The position numbers were made by a program, and so were the translations under genes. The notes under the pieces are model-generated. The model ran no database searches and was not told where the DNA came from. It saw only the letters and a program-made list of their open reading frames with translations. From an uncultured Chitinophagales bacterium (GTDB taxonomy: Bacteria; Bacteroidota; Bacteroidia; Chitinophagales; Chitinophagaceae): 8,089 nt of DNA. The stretch spans positions 1-8,089 of the forward strand of contig CAMPIQ010000160.1 in the NCBI GenBank assembly GCA_946886475.1. Reading direction: 5' to 3'. Positions 1-6,437 of the stretch are shown here, in pieces; positions within the stretch are counted from its first letter, which is position 1, and every line of letters starts with the position of its first letter.

Positions 1-35
1 GGGGAGTAAAACCCCGTAAGTAAAAATCAATACAA

Positions 36-485
36 ATGCAACTACACAATTTACGTCCTGCAAAAGGATCCGTTCACAAGGAAAAAAGACTGGGTCGTGG
101 TGAAGCTTCCGGAAAAGGTGGAACTTCAACCAAAGGTAATAAAGGTGGTCAGAGCCGTGCGGGTTACAAAAGAAAGAGAGCACACGAAGGCGGCCAGATG
201 CCTATTCAGCGCCGTGTTCCAAAACGTGGTTTTAAAAATCCAAACAGGATCGAGTATAAGGTTTTCAACCTTGGTCAGATTGACCAGCTGGTAGAAAAGT
301 ATAACATTACTGATTTTACCCTGGAGAACCTGTATACAAACGGATTGATCAATCAAACAGACAGGATCAAGATCCTTGGTAACGGAGAATTGAAAGCAAA
401 AATCACTTTCAAAGTGAATGCGATCAGCGAGAAAGCAAAGCAGGCCATAGAGACGGCAGGCGGCACTGTTGAAATAGTGAAGTAA
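36..485 (+). CDS. rplO: 50S ribosomal protein L15 (uL15)
   Basis: This encodes a complete 149-residue L15, a protein of the large ribosomal subunit that binds 23S rRNA and acts late in subunit assembly. The N-terminal half (residues about 1-70) is the usual basic, glycine-rich extension that threads into rRNA. It opens MQLHNLRPAKGS and contains RLGRGEASGKGGTSTKGNKG at 18-37 and the Arg/Lys-rich QRRVPKRGFKNPNR at 58-71. The globular C-terminal half carries the family signature around residues 113-143, with ILGNGELKAKI followed by AISEKAKQAIETAGG. Length is normal for the family. The ATG at 36 gives the standard L15 N-terminus. In the spc operon L15 lies between rpmD (L30) and secY; secY does follow here. 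The 35 bases upstream are too short to show rpmD. The identification is secure. Confidence 0.98.
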   Translation: MQLHNLRPAKGSVHKEKRLGRGEASGKGGTSTKGNKGGQSRAGYKRKRAHEGGQMPIQRRVPKRGFKNPNRIEYKVFNLGQIDQLVEKYNITDFTLENLYTNGLINQTDRIKILGNGELKAKITFKVNAISEKAKQAIETAGGTVEIVK

Positions 486-504
486 TTTTCAGTAAATTGC
501 AAGG

Positions 505-531
505 TCTCGCTGAGGCGAGATTCTTTTTTTT
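505..531 (+). terminator. Terminator-like hairpin between rplO and secY
   Basis: A 6-bp GC-rich stem (TCTCGC at 505-510, GCGAGA at 515-520) closes a TGAG loop. It is followed almost at once by a T-rich tract with eight T at 524-531. The stem can be extended by G-T wobble pairs and by AAG (501-503) with CTT (523-525). This has the form of an intrinsic terminator, yet it sits inside an operon that is normally transcribed through, 19 bases after the rplO stop and 28 bases before the secY start. It may work as a partial terminator or attenuator lowering secY relative to ribosomal-protein output, or as an mRNA-processing or stability element. Its function is inferred from shape only. Confidence 0.6.
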
Positions 532-559
532 CTTAAGGACCGAAAACATTTCATTTTCC

Positions 560-1909
560 GTGAAAAAATTTATTCAAACACTAAAAAATATCTGGAGTAT
601 CGAGGAATTGCGTTCCAAGATCCTTTTTACACTACTCCTGATTTTCATTTACAGGGTTGGTACACATATCGTATTGCCTGGTATAGATCCTGAAGGTATT
701 TCAGAATCAATGGCTAATTCCAACAATGGAATTTTAGGTATGATAGATATGTTTGCAGGTGGTGCCTTTTCACAGGCTTCTATTTTTGCACTCGGTATCA
801 TGCCTTATATCTCGGCATCCATCTTTATGCAGCTGGCAACCGTACTGGTTCCCCAGTTTCAGAAAATGCAAAAGGAAGGAGAAAGCGGCCGTAAGAAAAT
901 TAATCAATGGACCCGTTATCTTACCATTGCTGTTACCATTGTACAGGCATCTGCTTACGTATCTTATATTCAACAGATCACAAGCCAGAGTGGTGGTGTA
1001 GCACCTTCCTACCAGCCTTATTTCTGGTTGTCTACAGTATTACTGTTGACGGCAGGAACCATGTTTGTTATGTGGCTTGGTGAAAAGATCACTGATAAGG
1101 GCCTGGGTAATGGTACTTCACTGATCATCATGATCGGTATCATTGCTGTTTTACCTCAGTCATTCATTCAGGAGCTTGTTGTAAAATCAAACCCTGCAGG
1201 TATGATACTCCTGTTTATTCTGGAGATCGTTTTCCTCATTGCAGTAATCATGGGATGTGTATTGTTAGTGCAGGGCGTCCGGAAGATCCCGGTTAATTAT
1301 GCCAAACAGATTGTAGGTAACCGCCAGTTTGGTGGTGCCCGCCAGTTCCTTCCTATTAAAGTGAACAGTTCAGGTGTAATGCCTATCATCTTTGCGCAGG
1401 CTATTATGTTTCTGCCTACATTATTTAATCTTACCAAGTGGGGTACAACAGAAACAGGGCAGGGCATTCAAAGAATATTCACGGATCCGTCCAACGGATG
1501 GTATATGGCCATTTATGCAATTGTGGTTATTGGATTTACCTTTCTGTATACAGCTTTGATTTTTAATCCCAAGCAGATAGCCGATAACCTCAAGCAGAAT
1601 AACGGATTTATTCCAGGAGTGAAGCCTGGCCAGCCTACGGCTGATTATATTGGTTCTATTATGGATAAGATCACTTTACCAGGTGCCATCTTACTGGCGC
1701 TGGTTGGTATCCTTCCGGGACTGGTGCAACTGGCAGGTGTTCAGCCCAGCTTTTCGCAGTTTTTTGGCGGTACTTCATTATTGATCATGGTGGGCGTTAT
1801 TCTTGATACTTTGCAGCAGATAGAAACCCAGTTACTGATGCGTCAATATGATGGTTTGATGAAGAGTGGCAGAATTCAGGGCAGAACTGTTACGCAGGCA
1901 TCTTATTAA
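560..1909 (+). CDS. secY: Preprotein translocase subunit SecY
   Basis: SecY is the central channel subunit of the SecYEG complex in the inner membrane, moving unfolded preproteins across or into the membrane with SecA or the ribosome. The GTG at 560 is chosen as the start. It gives a 449-residue protein beginning MKKFIQTLKNIWSIEELRSK, the typical Bacteroidota amphipathic N-terminus before transmembrane segment 1 (about 21-40, ending in the plug-proximal LPGID). An in-frame TTG at 497 would extend the protein by 21 residues, but it would place coding sequence across the terminator-like hairpin. The first internal ATG (residue 51) would remove segment 1. About ten hydrophobic segments are visible. 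Conserved elements include the plug region (about 51-75), GLGNGTSLII at 181-190, the cytoplasmic loop with NRQFGGARQFLPIKVN (254-269), and the C-terminal GGTSLLIMVGVILDTLQQIE (403-422) followed by a basic tail. It lies 74 bases after rplO and has no visible promoter of its own. Confidence 0.97.
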   Translation: MKKFIQTLKNIWSIEELRSKILFTLLLIFIYRVGTHIVLPGIDPEGISESMANSNNGILGMIDMFAGGAFSQASIFALGIMPYISASIFMQLATVLVPQFQKMQKEGESGRKKINQWTRYLTIAVTIVQASAYVSYIQQITSQSGGVAPSYQPYFWLSTVLLLTAGTMFVMWLGEKITDKGLGNGTSLIIMIGIIAVLPQSFIQELVVKSNPAGMILLFILEIVFLIAVIMGCVLLVQGVRKIPVNYAKQIVGNRQFGGARQFLPIKVNSSGVMPIIFAQAIMFLPTLFNLTKWGTTETGQGIQRIFTDPSNGWYMAIYAIVVIGFTFLYTALIFNPKQIADNLKQNNGFIPGVKPGQPTADYIGSIMDKITLPGAILLALVGILPGLVQLAGVQPSFSQFFGGTSLLIMVGVILDTLQQIETQLLMRQYDGLMKSGRIQGRTVTQASY

Positions 1910-1962
1910 TTAAGGTTTGGGCATTAAGATTTAAGAAGGCTCAGAATGTCATAATACTTAAA

Positions 1963-1993
1963 ACCTGGTAAGAAAGCTTGCCAGGTTTTTTTT
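1963..1993 (+). terminator. Intrinsic terminator after secY
   Basis: A 10-bp stem (1963-1972 with 1977-1986, one G-T wobble) closes an AAAG loop and runs directly into eight T (1986-1993). It lies 54 bases after the secY stop and 58 bases before map. It is a textbook Rho-independent terminator and probably marks the 3' end of the spc transcript in this genome, making map a separate unit or at least strongly decoupled. Confidence 0.9.
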
Positions 1994-2013
1994 ATACAAA
2001 ATAAAAAAGCCTC

Positions 2014-2044
2014 TGTTCATTAGAGTGCCCTGTATATAATTTTA
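2014..2044 (+). promoter_or_regulatory. Possible Bacteroidota-type promoter for map
   Basis: After the secY terminator, map needs its own start signal. TAATTTTA at 2037-2044 matches the Bacteroidota -7 consensus TAnnTTTG except for the last base, and a TG-TT core at 2014-2017 lies about 20 bases upstream, where the -33 TTG element would be. Transcription would start at or only a few bases before the ATG at 2051, giving an almost leaderless mRNA. The region is AT-rich, so a chance match is easy. Treat this as a candidate only. Confidence 0.3.
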
Positions 2045-2050
2045 GCTAAA

Positions 2051-2851
2051 ATGATTCATTACAAGAATAGTCAGGAAATAGAATTGATGAGAGAAAGCGC
2101 TCTGCTGGTCAGTAAATCACTTTGCGAGGTGGCAAAGATCCTGAAGCCGGGGATCACCACTATTTCAATTGATAATTTCATAGGAGAATTTCTGCATGAT
2201 CAAAAGGCCATACCTTCTTTTTTAAATTTCAACGGATATCCATTTAATTCATGTATTTCGGTAAATGATGTGGTGGTGCATGGTTTCCCTGGCCAGTATG
2301 AAATAAAGGAAGGTGATATCATATCGGTTGATGTGGGTGCCTATAAGAATGGGTTTCATGGAGACCATGCTTATACCTTCATGATTGGCAAACCAGCTGA
2401 TGAAGTGGTTAAACTGGTAAAGACCACAAAAGAATCATTATACAGGGGAATTGAAAAAGCAGTGGCAGGGAACAGGGTCGGCGATATTGCCTTTGCCATC
2501 CAGGAGCATACTGAAAAAAAGAATGGATATGGTGTGGTAAGGGAACTGGTTGGTCATGGGCTGGGGAAAAATATGCATGAGGAACCACAGGTGCCGAATT
2601 ATGGGAGGCGTGGTTCCGGTATTGTTTTGAAAGAAGGACTTGTACTTGCTATTGAGCCAATGATCAATATGGGAAAAAAGGATGTGTTTACCGATACAGA
2701 TGGCTGGACAGTGAGAACAAAAGATGGAAAACCTTCTGTACATTTTGAACACGATGTTTGTGTGAAAAGGGGCCAGGCTGATATACTTTCCAATTACGCA
2801 CCCATTGAGGAAGCCGAACGGGCAAATGCTAATTTGTTTTCAGATTACTGA
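2051..2851 (+). CDS. map: Methionine aminopeptidase, type I
   Basis: This 266-residue cytosolic metalloprotease removes the initiator methionine from nascent proteins when residue 2 is small. All active-site residues of the pita-bread fold are present. The five metal ligands are Asp94 (in SVDVGAY), Asp105 (in HGDHAYTF), His169 (in VGHGLGKNMHEEP), Glu202 (in LAIEPMI) and Glu233 (in VHFEHD). The conserved substrate-side histidines are His77 (in VVHGFP) and His176. The protein has no N-terminal zinc-finger or proline-rich extension, so it is the short bacterial type Ia form of normal length. In many bacteria, including Bacteroidota, map lies between secY and infA. Here it keeps the secY side, but a strong terminator precedes it and a flavoprotein gene follows after 75 bases. 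No second methionine aminopeptidase is visible in the window. Confidence 0.97.
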   Translation: MIHYKNSQEIELMRESALLVSKSLCEVAKILKPGITTISIDNFIGEFLHDQKAIPSFLNFNGYPFNSCISVNDVVVHGFPGQYEIKEGDIISVDVGAYKNGFHGDHAYTFMIGKPADEVVKLVKTTKESLYRGIEKAVAGNRVGDIAFAIQEHTEKKNGYGVVRELVGHGLGKNMHEEPQVPNYGRRGSGIVLKEGLVLAIEPMINMGKKDVFTDTDGWTVRTKDGKPSVHFEHDVCVKRGQADILSNYAPIEEAERANANLFSDY

Positions 2852-2877
2852 TAAAATATTTTACATGTTGATAAAGC

Positions 2878-2896
2878 GGAGAACAATTTGTACTCC
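2878..2896. promoter_or_regulatory. 19-base dyad upstream of the flavoprotein gene
   Basis: GGAG-A-ACAA-T-TTGT-A-CTCC is an inverted repeat centred on T2887, symmetric except for the paired A/A positions. It lies in the 75-base gap between map and the HI0933-family gene, ending 30 bases before that gene's ATG. Size and symmetry resemble a dimeric regulator operator. An RNA hairpin is also possible, but no T tract follows directly (the nearest, T5, is at 2912-2916), so it is not a standard terminator. Function is inferred only. Confidence 0.35.
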
Positions 2897-2926
2897 CTGT
2901 AATGCTGGCTGTTTTTCAATTATTAA

Positions 2927-4192
2927 ATGACCACCCAGGTATCACAACAACAAACACAAACCCTTATAGTGATAGGGGGCGGCGCGGCAGGTTTCTTTTG
3001 TGCAGTAAATGCTGCCAGACTAAACACTTCTCTTAAGGTGATTCTCCTTGAGAAAACAACTAAATTATTATCAAAGGTCAGGATTTCAGGAGGTGGCAGA
3101 TGCAATGTTACCCATGCTTTGTTTGATATAACGGAAATGAGTAAACGCTATCCTCGTGGACTGAACTTTGTGAAAAAAAGCTTTCATGATTTTTTTACAA
3201 CTGATACGGTGAGGTGGTTTGAAGAAAGAAATGTAAAGTTAAAGACGGAGGCAGATGGCCGTATGTTCCCTCAAACCGATTCATCGCAAACTATTATCAG
3301 TTGTCTGTTAAATGAGGCTAATCTTTACCAGGTTGACATCAGGATGAACTCAGAAGTTAAACACATTATCAAAAAGGAAGCAAGTTTTGACCTGACGCTG
3401 TCCAATGGGCAAAGAATGATGGCTGATTATGTTTGCATTGCCTGTGGTGGCTATCCAAAATCTGCCATGTTCAGGTGGTTACTGGATCTTGGCCATACAA
3501 TATCAGATCCCGTACCTTCTCTTTTTACTTTTAATCTTTCTTCCAATGGACAGCAACAGCATCCCATTACAAAATTAATGGGTGTAAGTGTTGAACACGC
3601 CAGGATAAAGGTTGAAGGAACCAAACTTTCACAGGAAGGTCCTGTTCTCATAACCCACTGGGGTCTGAGCGGGCCTGCAGTATTAAGGACCAGTGCATGG
3701 GGTGCCAGACAACTGGCAGCTATTGATTATCAATTCAAAGTTCATATCAACTGGGTTATATTATATAACGAACAACGCCTGAAAGATGAAATAAGGAATT
3801 TAAGATCAGGACATATTTCAAAAAAGATCTCCAATCATAATATAACCGGATTGCCAAACCGGCTGTGGCAGTTTTTACTTGATCTTTCAAATATTAAAGA
3901 AGACATGAAATTTTCCGACCTTTCCTCAAAGGCAGAAAATCTTTTGATCAGGAATCTGGTTGATTTTGTAGTTGAGGTGAATGGGAAAACTACATTTAAA
4001 GATGAATTTGTAACAGCTGGAGGGATCAGTTTATCTGAAGTGGATGCCAGTACCATGATGAGTAAAAAAATTGAAAACCTGTTTTTTGCAGGTGAGATTC
4101 TGGATGTGGATGGAATTACAGGTGGATTCAATTTCCAGCATGCCTGGACCAGCGGATTCCTTGCTGCCAAAAGTATTGCCCGGATGGTTTGA
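2927..4192 (+). CDS. HI0933/BaiN/YhiN-family FAD-dependent oxidoreductase
   Basis: This is a 421-residue, probably cytosolic flavoprotein of the HI0933-like (BaiN/YhiN, 'aminoacetone oxidase family') group. An N-terminal Rossmann motif GGGAAG at 17-22 follows the hydrophobic strand LIVIG, with the acidic strand end Glu42 that binds the FAD ribose. The family signature RISGGGRCNVT is at 52-62. DGRMFPQT is at 110-117, the mid-domain motif THWGLSGPAVL at 243-253, and the C-terminal FAD-contacting stretch FAGEILDVDGITGGFNFQHAW at 387-407. Length is normal. The loop after the second GG (ACGGYPKSAMF, 172-182) is shorter than the GGxSxPxxGSTGDGY form I recall from BaiN/YhiN proteins. The physiological substrate is unknown for most of the family; BaiN from Clostridium scindens was linked to bile-acid reduction, but nothing here supports that role. 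The ATG at 2927 places the Rossmann strand near the N-terminus as expected. It sits between map and rpsA, both translation genes, with no evident functional link. Confidence 0.9.
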   Translation: MTTQVSQQQTQTLIVIGGGAAGFFCAVNAARLNTSLKVILLEKTTKLLSKVRISGGGRCNVTHALFDITEMSKRYPRGLNFVKKSFHDFFTTDTVRWFEERNVKLKTEADGRMFPQTDSSQTIISCLLNEANLYQVDIRMNSEVKHIIKKEASFDLTLSNGQRMMADYVCIACGGYPKSAMFRWLLDLGHTISDPVPSLFTFNLSSNGQQQHPITKLMGVSVEHARIKVEGTKLSQEGPVLITHWGLSGPAVLRTSAWGARQLAAIDYQFKVHINWVILYNEQRLKDEIRNLRSGHISKKISNHNITGLPNRLWQFLLDLSNIKEDMKFSDLSSKAENLLIRNLVDFVVEVNGKTTFKDEFVTAGGISLSEVDASTMMSKKIENLFFAGEILDVDGITGGFNFQHAWTSGFLAAKSIARMV

Positions 4193-4308
4193 GGCCGTTA
4201 TCAGGACAGTAAATTTTTTTTTCCAAATCTTTGCAAACTGTTAACCTTTAAAGGGTTGAGTCAGGTAAAAAACTCTCCTGTTTCAGCCGCTTACTTCCAA
4301 CTAAAACT

Positions 4309-4316
4309 TATCTTTG
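4309..4316 (+). promoter_or_regulatory. Promoter -7 element for rpsA
   Basis: TATCTTTG at 4309-4316 is an exact match to the Bacteroidota primary-sigma -7 consensus TAnnTTTG. Transcription would begin about 5-7 bases downstream, in the C-rich stretch near 4321-4323, giving a leader of roughly 23-25 bases before the rpsA ATG at 4346. The -33 side is poor: T-rich TTTC at 4281-4284 is about 24 bases upstream, a little far, and no clear TTG lies at ideal spacing. The leader has no Shine-Dalgarno sequence, as usual in this phylum. Confidence 0.6.
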
Positions 4317-4345
4317 CCGCCCCGAACAAAACCCCGGGATTTATT

Positions 4346-6313
4346 ATGGAAGAAAATCAAATTGTTAACCAGCCTTCCGGACAGGCAGGCTCAAACGCTG
4401 AAGGACAGGAGAATGCATCCCCCGCTGTTGTGGGAGAAGCTTCTACAGCGACATCAAATGTACCCGTCCAGGCGCCTGTTGAAGAAAGAGTTGTAACAGC
4501 GCATGATGATTTTGACTGGAGCATTGACAAGCGTAATGTGGCCAGCTATACACAAGAAGAAAAAGAGAAGTACGACAAAGTATACGAAAATACTTTCGTG
4601 CAATTAAGCGACGGCGAAATGATCAAGGGCCTGGTAGTGGGTATCACTAAAACAGATGTGGTACTGAATATCGGTTTCAAATCGGATGGCCTTGTTTCTT
4701 TAAATGAATTCCGCGACATCCAGGGATTGAAAGTTGGAGATGAAGTGGAAGTAATGGTTGTAGAAAAAGAAGACCGCGACGGTAATCTTAATCTTAGCCG
4801 TAAGCAAGCCCGCATTACCCGTGCCTGGGAACGCATTGTTGAAATTCATAAAACTGGTGAAATTGTTACGGGTACCGTTACCAGCAAAACAAAAGGTGGT
4901 TTGATCGTTGATGTCTTTGGTATGGAAACCTTCCTGCCAGGTTCTCAGATTGACGTGAAGCCTGTAACCGATTACGACCAGTTTGTTGGTAAAACAATGG
5001 AGTTTAAAGTTGTTAAGATCAATGAAGCAATCAAGAATGCGGTTGTATCTCACAAAGCACTTATTGAATCTGATATTGAAGCACAACGTGCACAGATCAT
5101 TGGTAAACTTGAAAAAGGCCAGGTGCTGGAAGGTACTGTGAAGAACATCACAGACTTCGGTGCATTTATGGACCTTGGAGGTTTAGATGGTTTGTTGTAC
5201 ATCACAGATATTTCATGGGGCCGTATCAATCACCCAAGCGAGGTATTGAAACTGGACCAGAAGATCAATGTTGTGGTTCTCGATTTCGACGACGAGAAAA
5301 AACGTATTTCTCTCGGTTTAAAACAATTGACTCCGCATCCATGGGATGTGCTGCCTGAAACCATTTCAGAAGGTTCTGTTGTTAAAGGCCGTGTTGTGAA
5401 TATTGAAGACTACGGAGCATTCCTTGAAATTCTTCCAGGTGTTGAAGGTCTTGTTCACGTGTCCGAAATTACGTGGGCTAATACACCAATCAATGCCAAG
5501 GAATTCTTCAAGCTTGGCGACGAGCACGAAGCCAAGGTAGTTACGCTTGATAAGGATAACAGGAAAATGAGTTTATCCATCAAACAACTTTCTGAAGATC
5601 CATGGAGCGATATTGAAACTAAATTCCCTGAAGGCAGCCGCCATAAAGGTGCAGTTAAGAACATCACGCCATATGGTGTATTTGTTGAGCTCACCACTGG
5701 TATCGGCGGTATGATCCACATATCAGACCTTAGCTGGTTGAAACGTTTCAATCACCCAAGCGAATACACTAAAGTTGGTGAGCATATAGAAGTAGTTATA
5801 CTGGGAATTGATAAAGACAACCGTAAACTGCAGTTAGGTCATAAGCAGTTGGAAGAAGATCCCTGGAATAGCCTGCAGGATACTTTCGCTGTAGGTTCTG
5901 TGCATGAAGGTACTGTTCTCCGTAAGGATGATAAAGGTGCTATCGTACAATTGCCTTATGGTCTTGAAGGTTTTGCTCCCAACCGTCATCTTGCAAAAGA
6001 AGATGGTAAGAGTGTAGGTGCTGAGGAAACAGCGCAATTCATGGTTATTGAGTTTGACCGCAATGAAAAACGCATTGTGGTTTCTCATGCAAGAATTTGG
6101 GAACAGGTGAAGATAGAAGAAAAAGATGCAGCAAGAAAAGAAGCAAGAGCAGAAGCAGATGTAACCAAAAAAGCCGTGAAGAACCTGCAAACCAAAGTTG
6201 AAAAACCCACACTGGGCGACCTAGGTGCATTGGCACAGATCAAAGAAAGACTTCAGAAGGAAGAAAAAGGTGGAGCTGCAAAGTCAGACACTACTCCTGA
6301 AGCAGAAGGATAA
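4346..6313 (+). CDS. rpsA: 30S ribosomal protein S1
   Basis: S1 (bS1) binds single-stranded mRNA at the small subunit and helps unfold and dock messages, which matters in Bacteroidota because their initiation rarely uses Shine-Dalgarno pairing. The 655-residue product has six S1 (OB-fold) repeats at about residues 89-153, 171-237, 258-327, 343-414, 429-502 and 517-583. Repeats 3-5 are the best conserved, with the pattern G-V/R-V-x-N-I-x-x-Y/F-G-A/V-F followed by hIxDhSW and HPSE (in 3 and 5). Residues 1-50 are a low-complexity Gln/Ala/Pro/Ser/Glu extension. The C-terminus (about 585-655) is a charged, probably helical or coiled tail. The ATG at 4346 is chosen because the promoter element at 4309-4316 lies before it; an in-frame TTG at 4256 would place coding sequence across that promoter. 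The gene is likely transcribed alone and ends at a palindromic terminator. Confidence 0.96.
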   Translation: MEENQIVNQPSGQAGSNAEGQENASPAVVGEASTATSNVPVQAPVEERVVTAHDDFDWSIDKRNVASYTQEEKEKYDKVYENTFVQLSDGEMIKGLVVGITKTDVVLNIGFKSDGLVSLNEFRDIQGLKVGDEVEVMVVEKEDRDGNLNLSRKQARITRAWERIVEIHKTGEIVTGTVTSKTKGGLIVDVFGMETFLPGSQIDVKPVTDYDQFVGKTMEFKVVKINEAIKNAVVSHKALIESDIEAQRAQIIGKLEKGQVLEGTVKNITDFGAFMDLGGLDGLLYITDISWGRINHPSEVLKLDQKINVVVLDFDDEKKRISLGLKQLTPHPWDVLPETISEGSVVKGRVVNIEDYGAFLEILPGVEGLVHVSEITWANTPINAKEFFKLGDEHEAKVVTLDKDNRKMSLSIKQLSEDPWSDIETKFPEGSRHKGAVKNITPYGVFVELTTGIGGMIHISDLSWLKRFNHPSEYTKVGEHIEVVILGIDKDNRKLQLGHKQLEEDPWNSLQDTFAVGSVHEGTVLRKDDKGAIVQLPYGLEGFAPNRHLAKEDGKSVGAEETAQFMVIEFDRNEKRIVVSHARIWEQVKIEEKDAARKEARAEADVTKKAVKNLQTKVEKPTLGDLGALAQIKERLQKEEKGGAAKSDTTPEAEG

Positions 6314-6374
6314 CCGGCAGCCCCGGCTTAAGCTTTCAGCTAAGGCCCAGGCATGATGTAATACTGTTCAACGT

Positions 6375-6406
6375 AAAAAGGCTGATCAATTGATCAGCCT
6401 TTTTTT
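6375..6406. terminator. Bidirectional terminator between rpsA and the SIMPL gene
   Basis: Positions 6375-6404 form a perfect 30-base palindrome: AAAAA, then a GGCTGATCAA/TTGATCAGCC core at 6380-6399, then TTTTT. Seven T in total run from 6400 to 6406. In RNA it folds into a GC-topped hairpin followed by U on the plus strand; the A run gives the same layout on the minus strand. It sits 61 bases after rpsA and 31 bases past the end of the convergent SIMPL gene, so it can end transcription from both sides. Confidence 0.9.
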
Positions 6407-6437
6407 ATGTCCGTATGGACCATTGATGTTACCCATT

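Noticed and set aside
1..35. Possible 3' end of rpmD (L30) and a GGGG/CCCC mini-hairpin before rplO
   Set aside because: All three frames hit a stop within 23 bases, and none of the short tails (GE, GSKTP, GVKPRK) is diagnostic of L30. The GGGG/CCCC pairing is cut by the window edge and has no T tract.
4214..4222. Nine-T run after the flavoprotein gene as a terminator
   Set aside because: No convincing GC stem precedes it; the bases between the stop codon and the T run do not pair well.
4226..4258. AATCTTTG as a second rpsA promoter, and the AACCTTTAAAGGGTT near-palindrome just after it
   Set aside because: The -7 match has one mismatch and no -33 partner at suitable spacing. The palindrome is short, asymmetric and AT-rich, so chance is likely. 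The exact TATCTTTG at 4309 is the better promoter.
6320..6352. Imperfect inverted repeat just after the rpsA stop (CTTAAGCT with AGCTAAG)
   Set aside because: It needs a bulge and a mismatch and lacks a T tract; the perfect palindrome at 6375-6404 explains termination.
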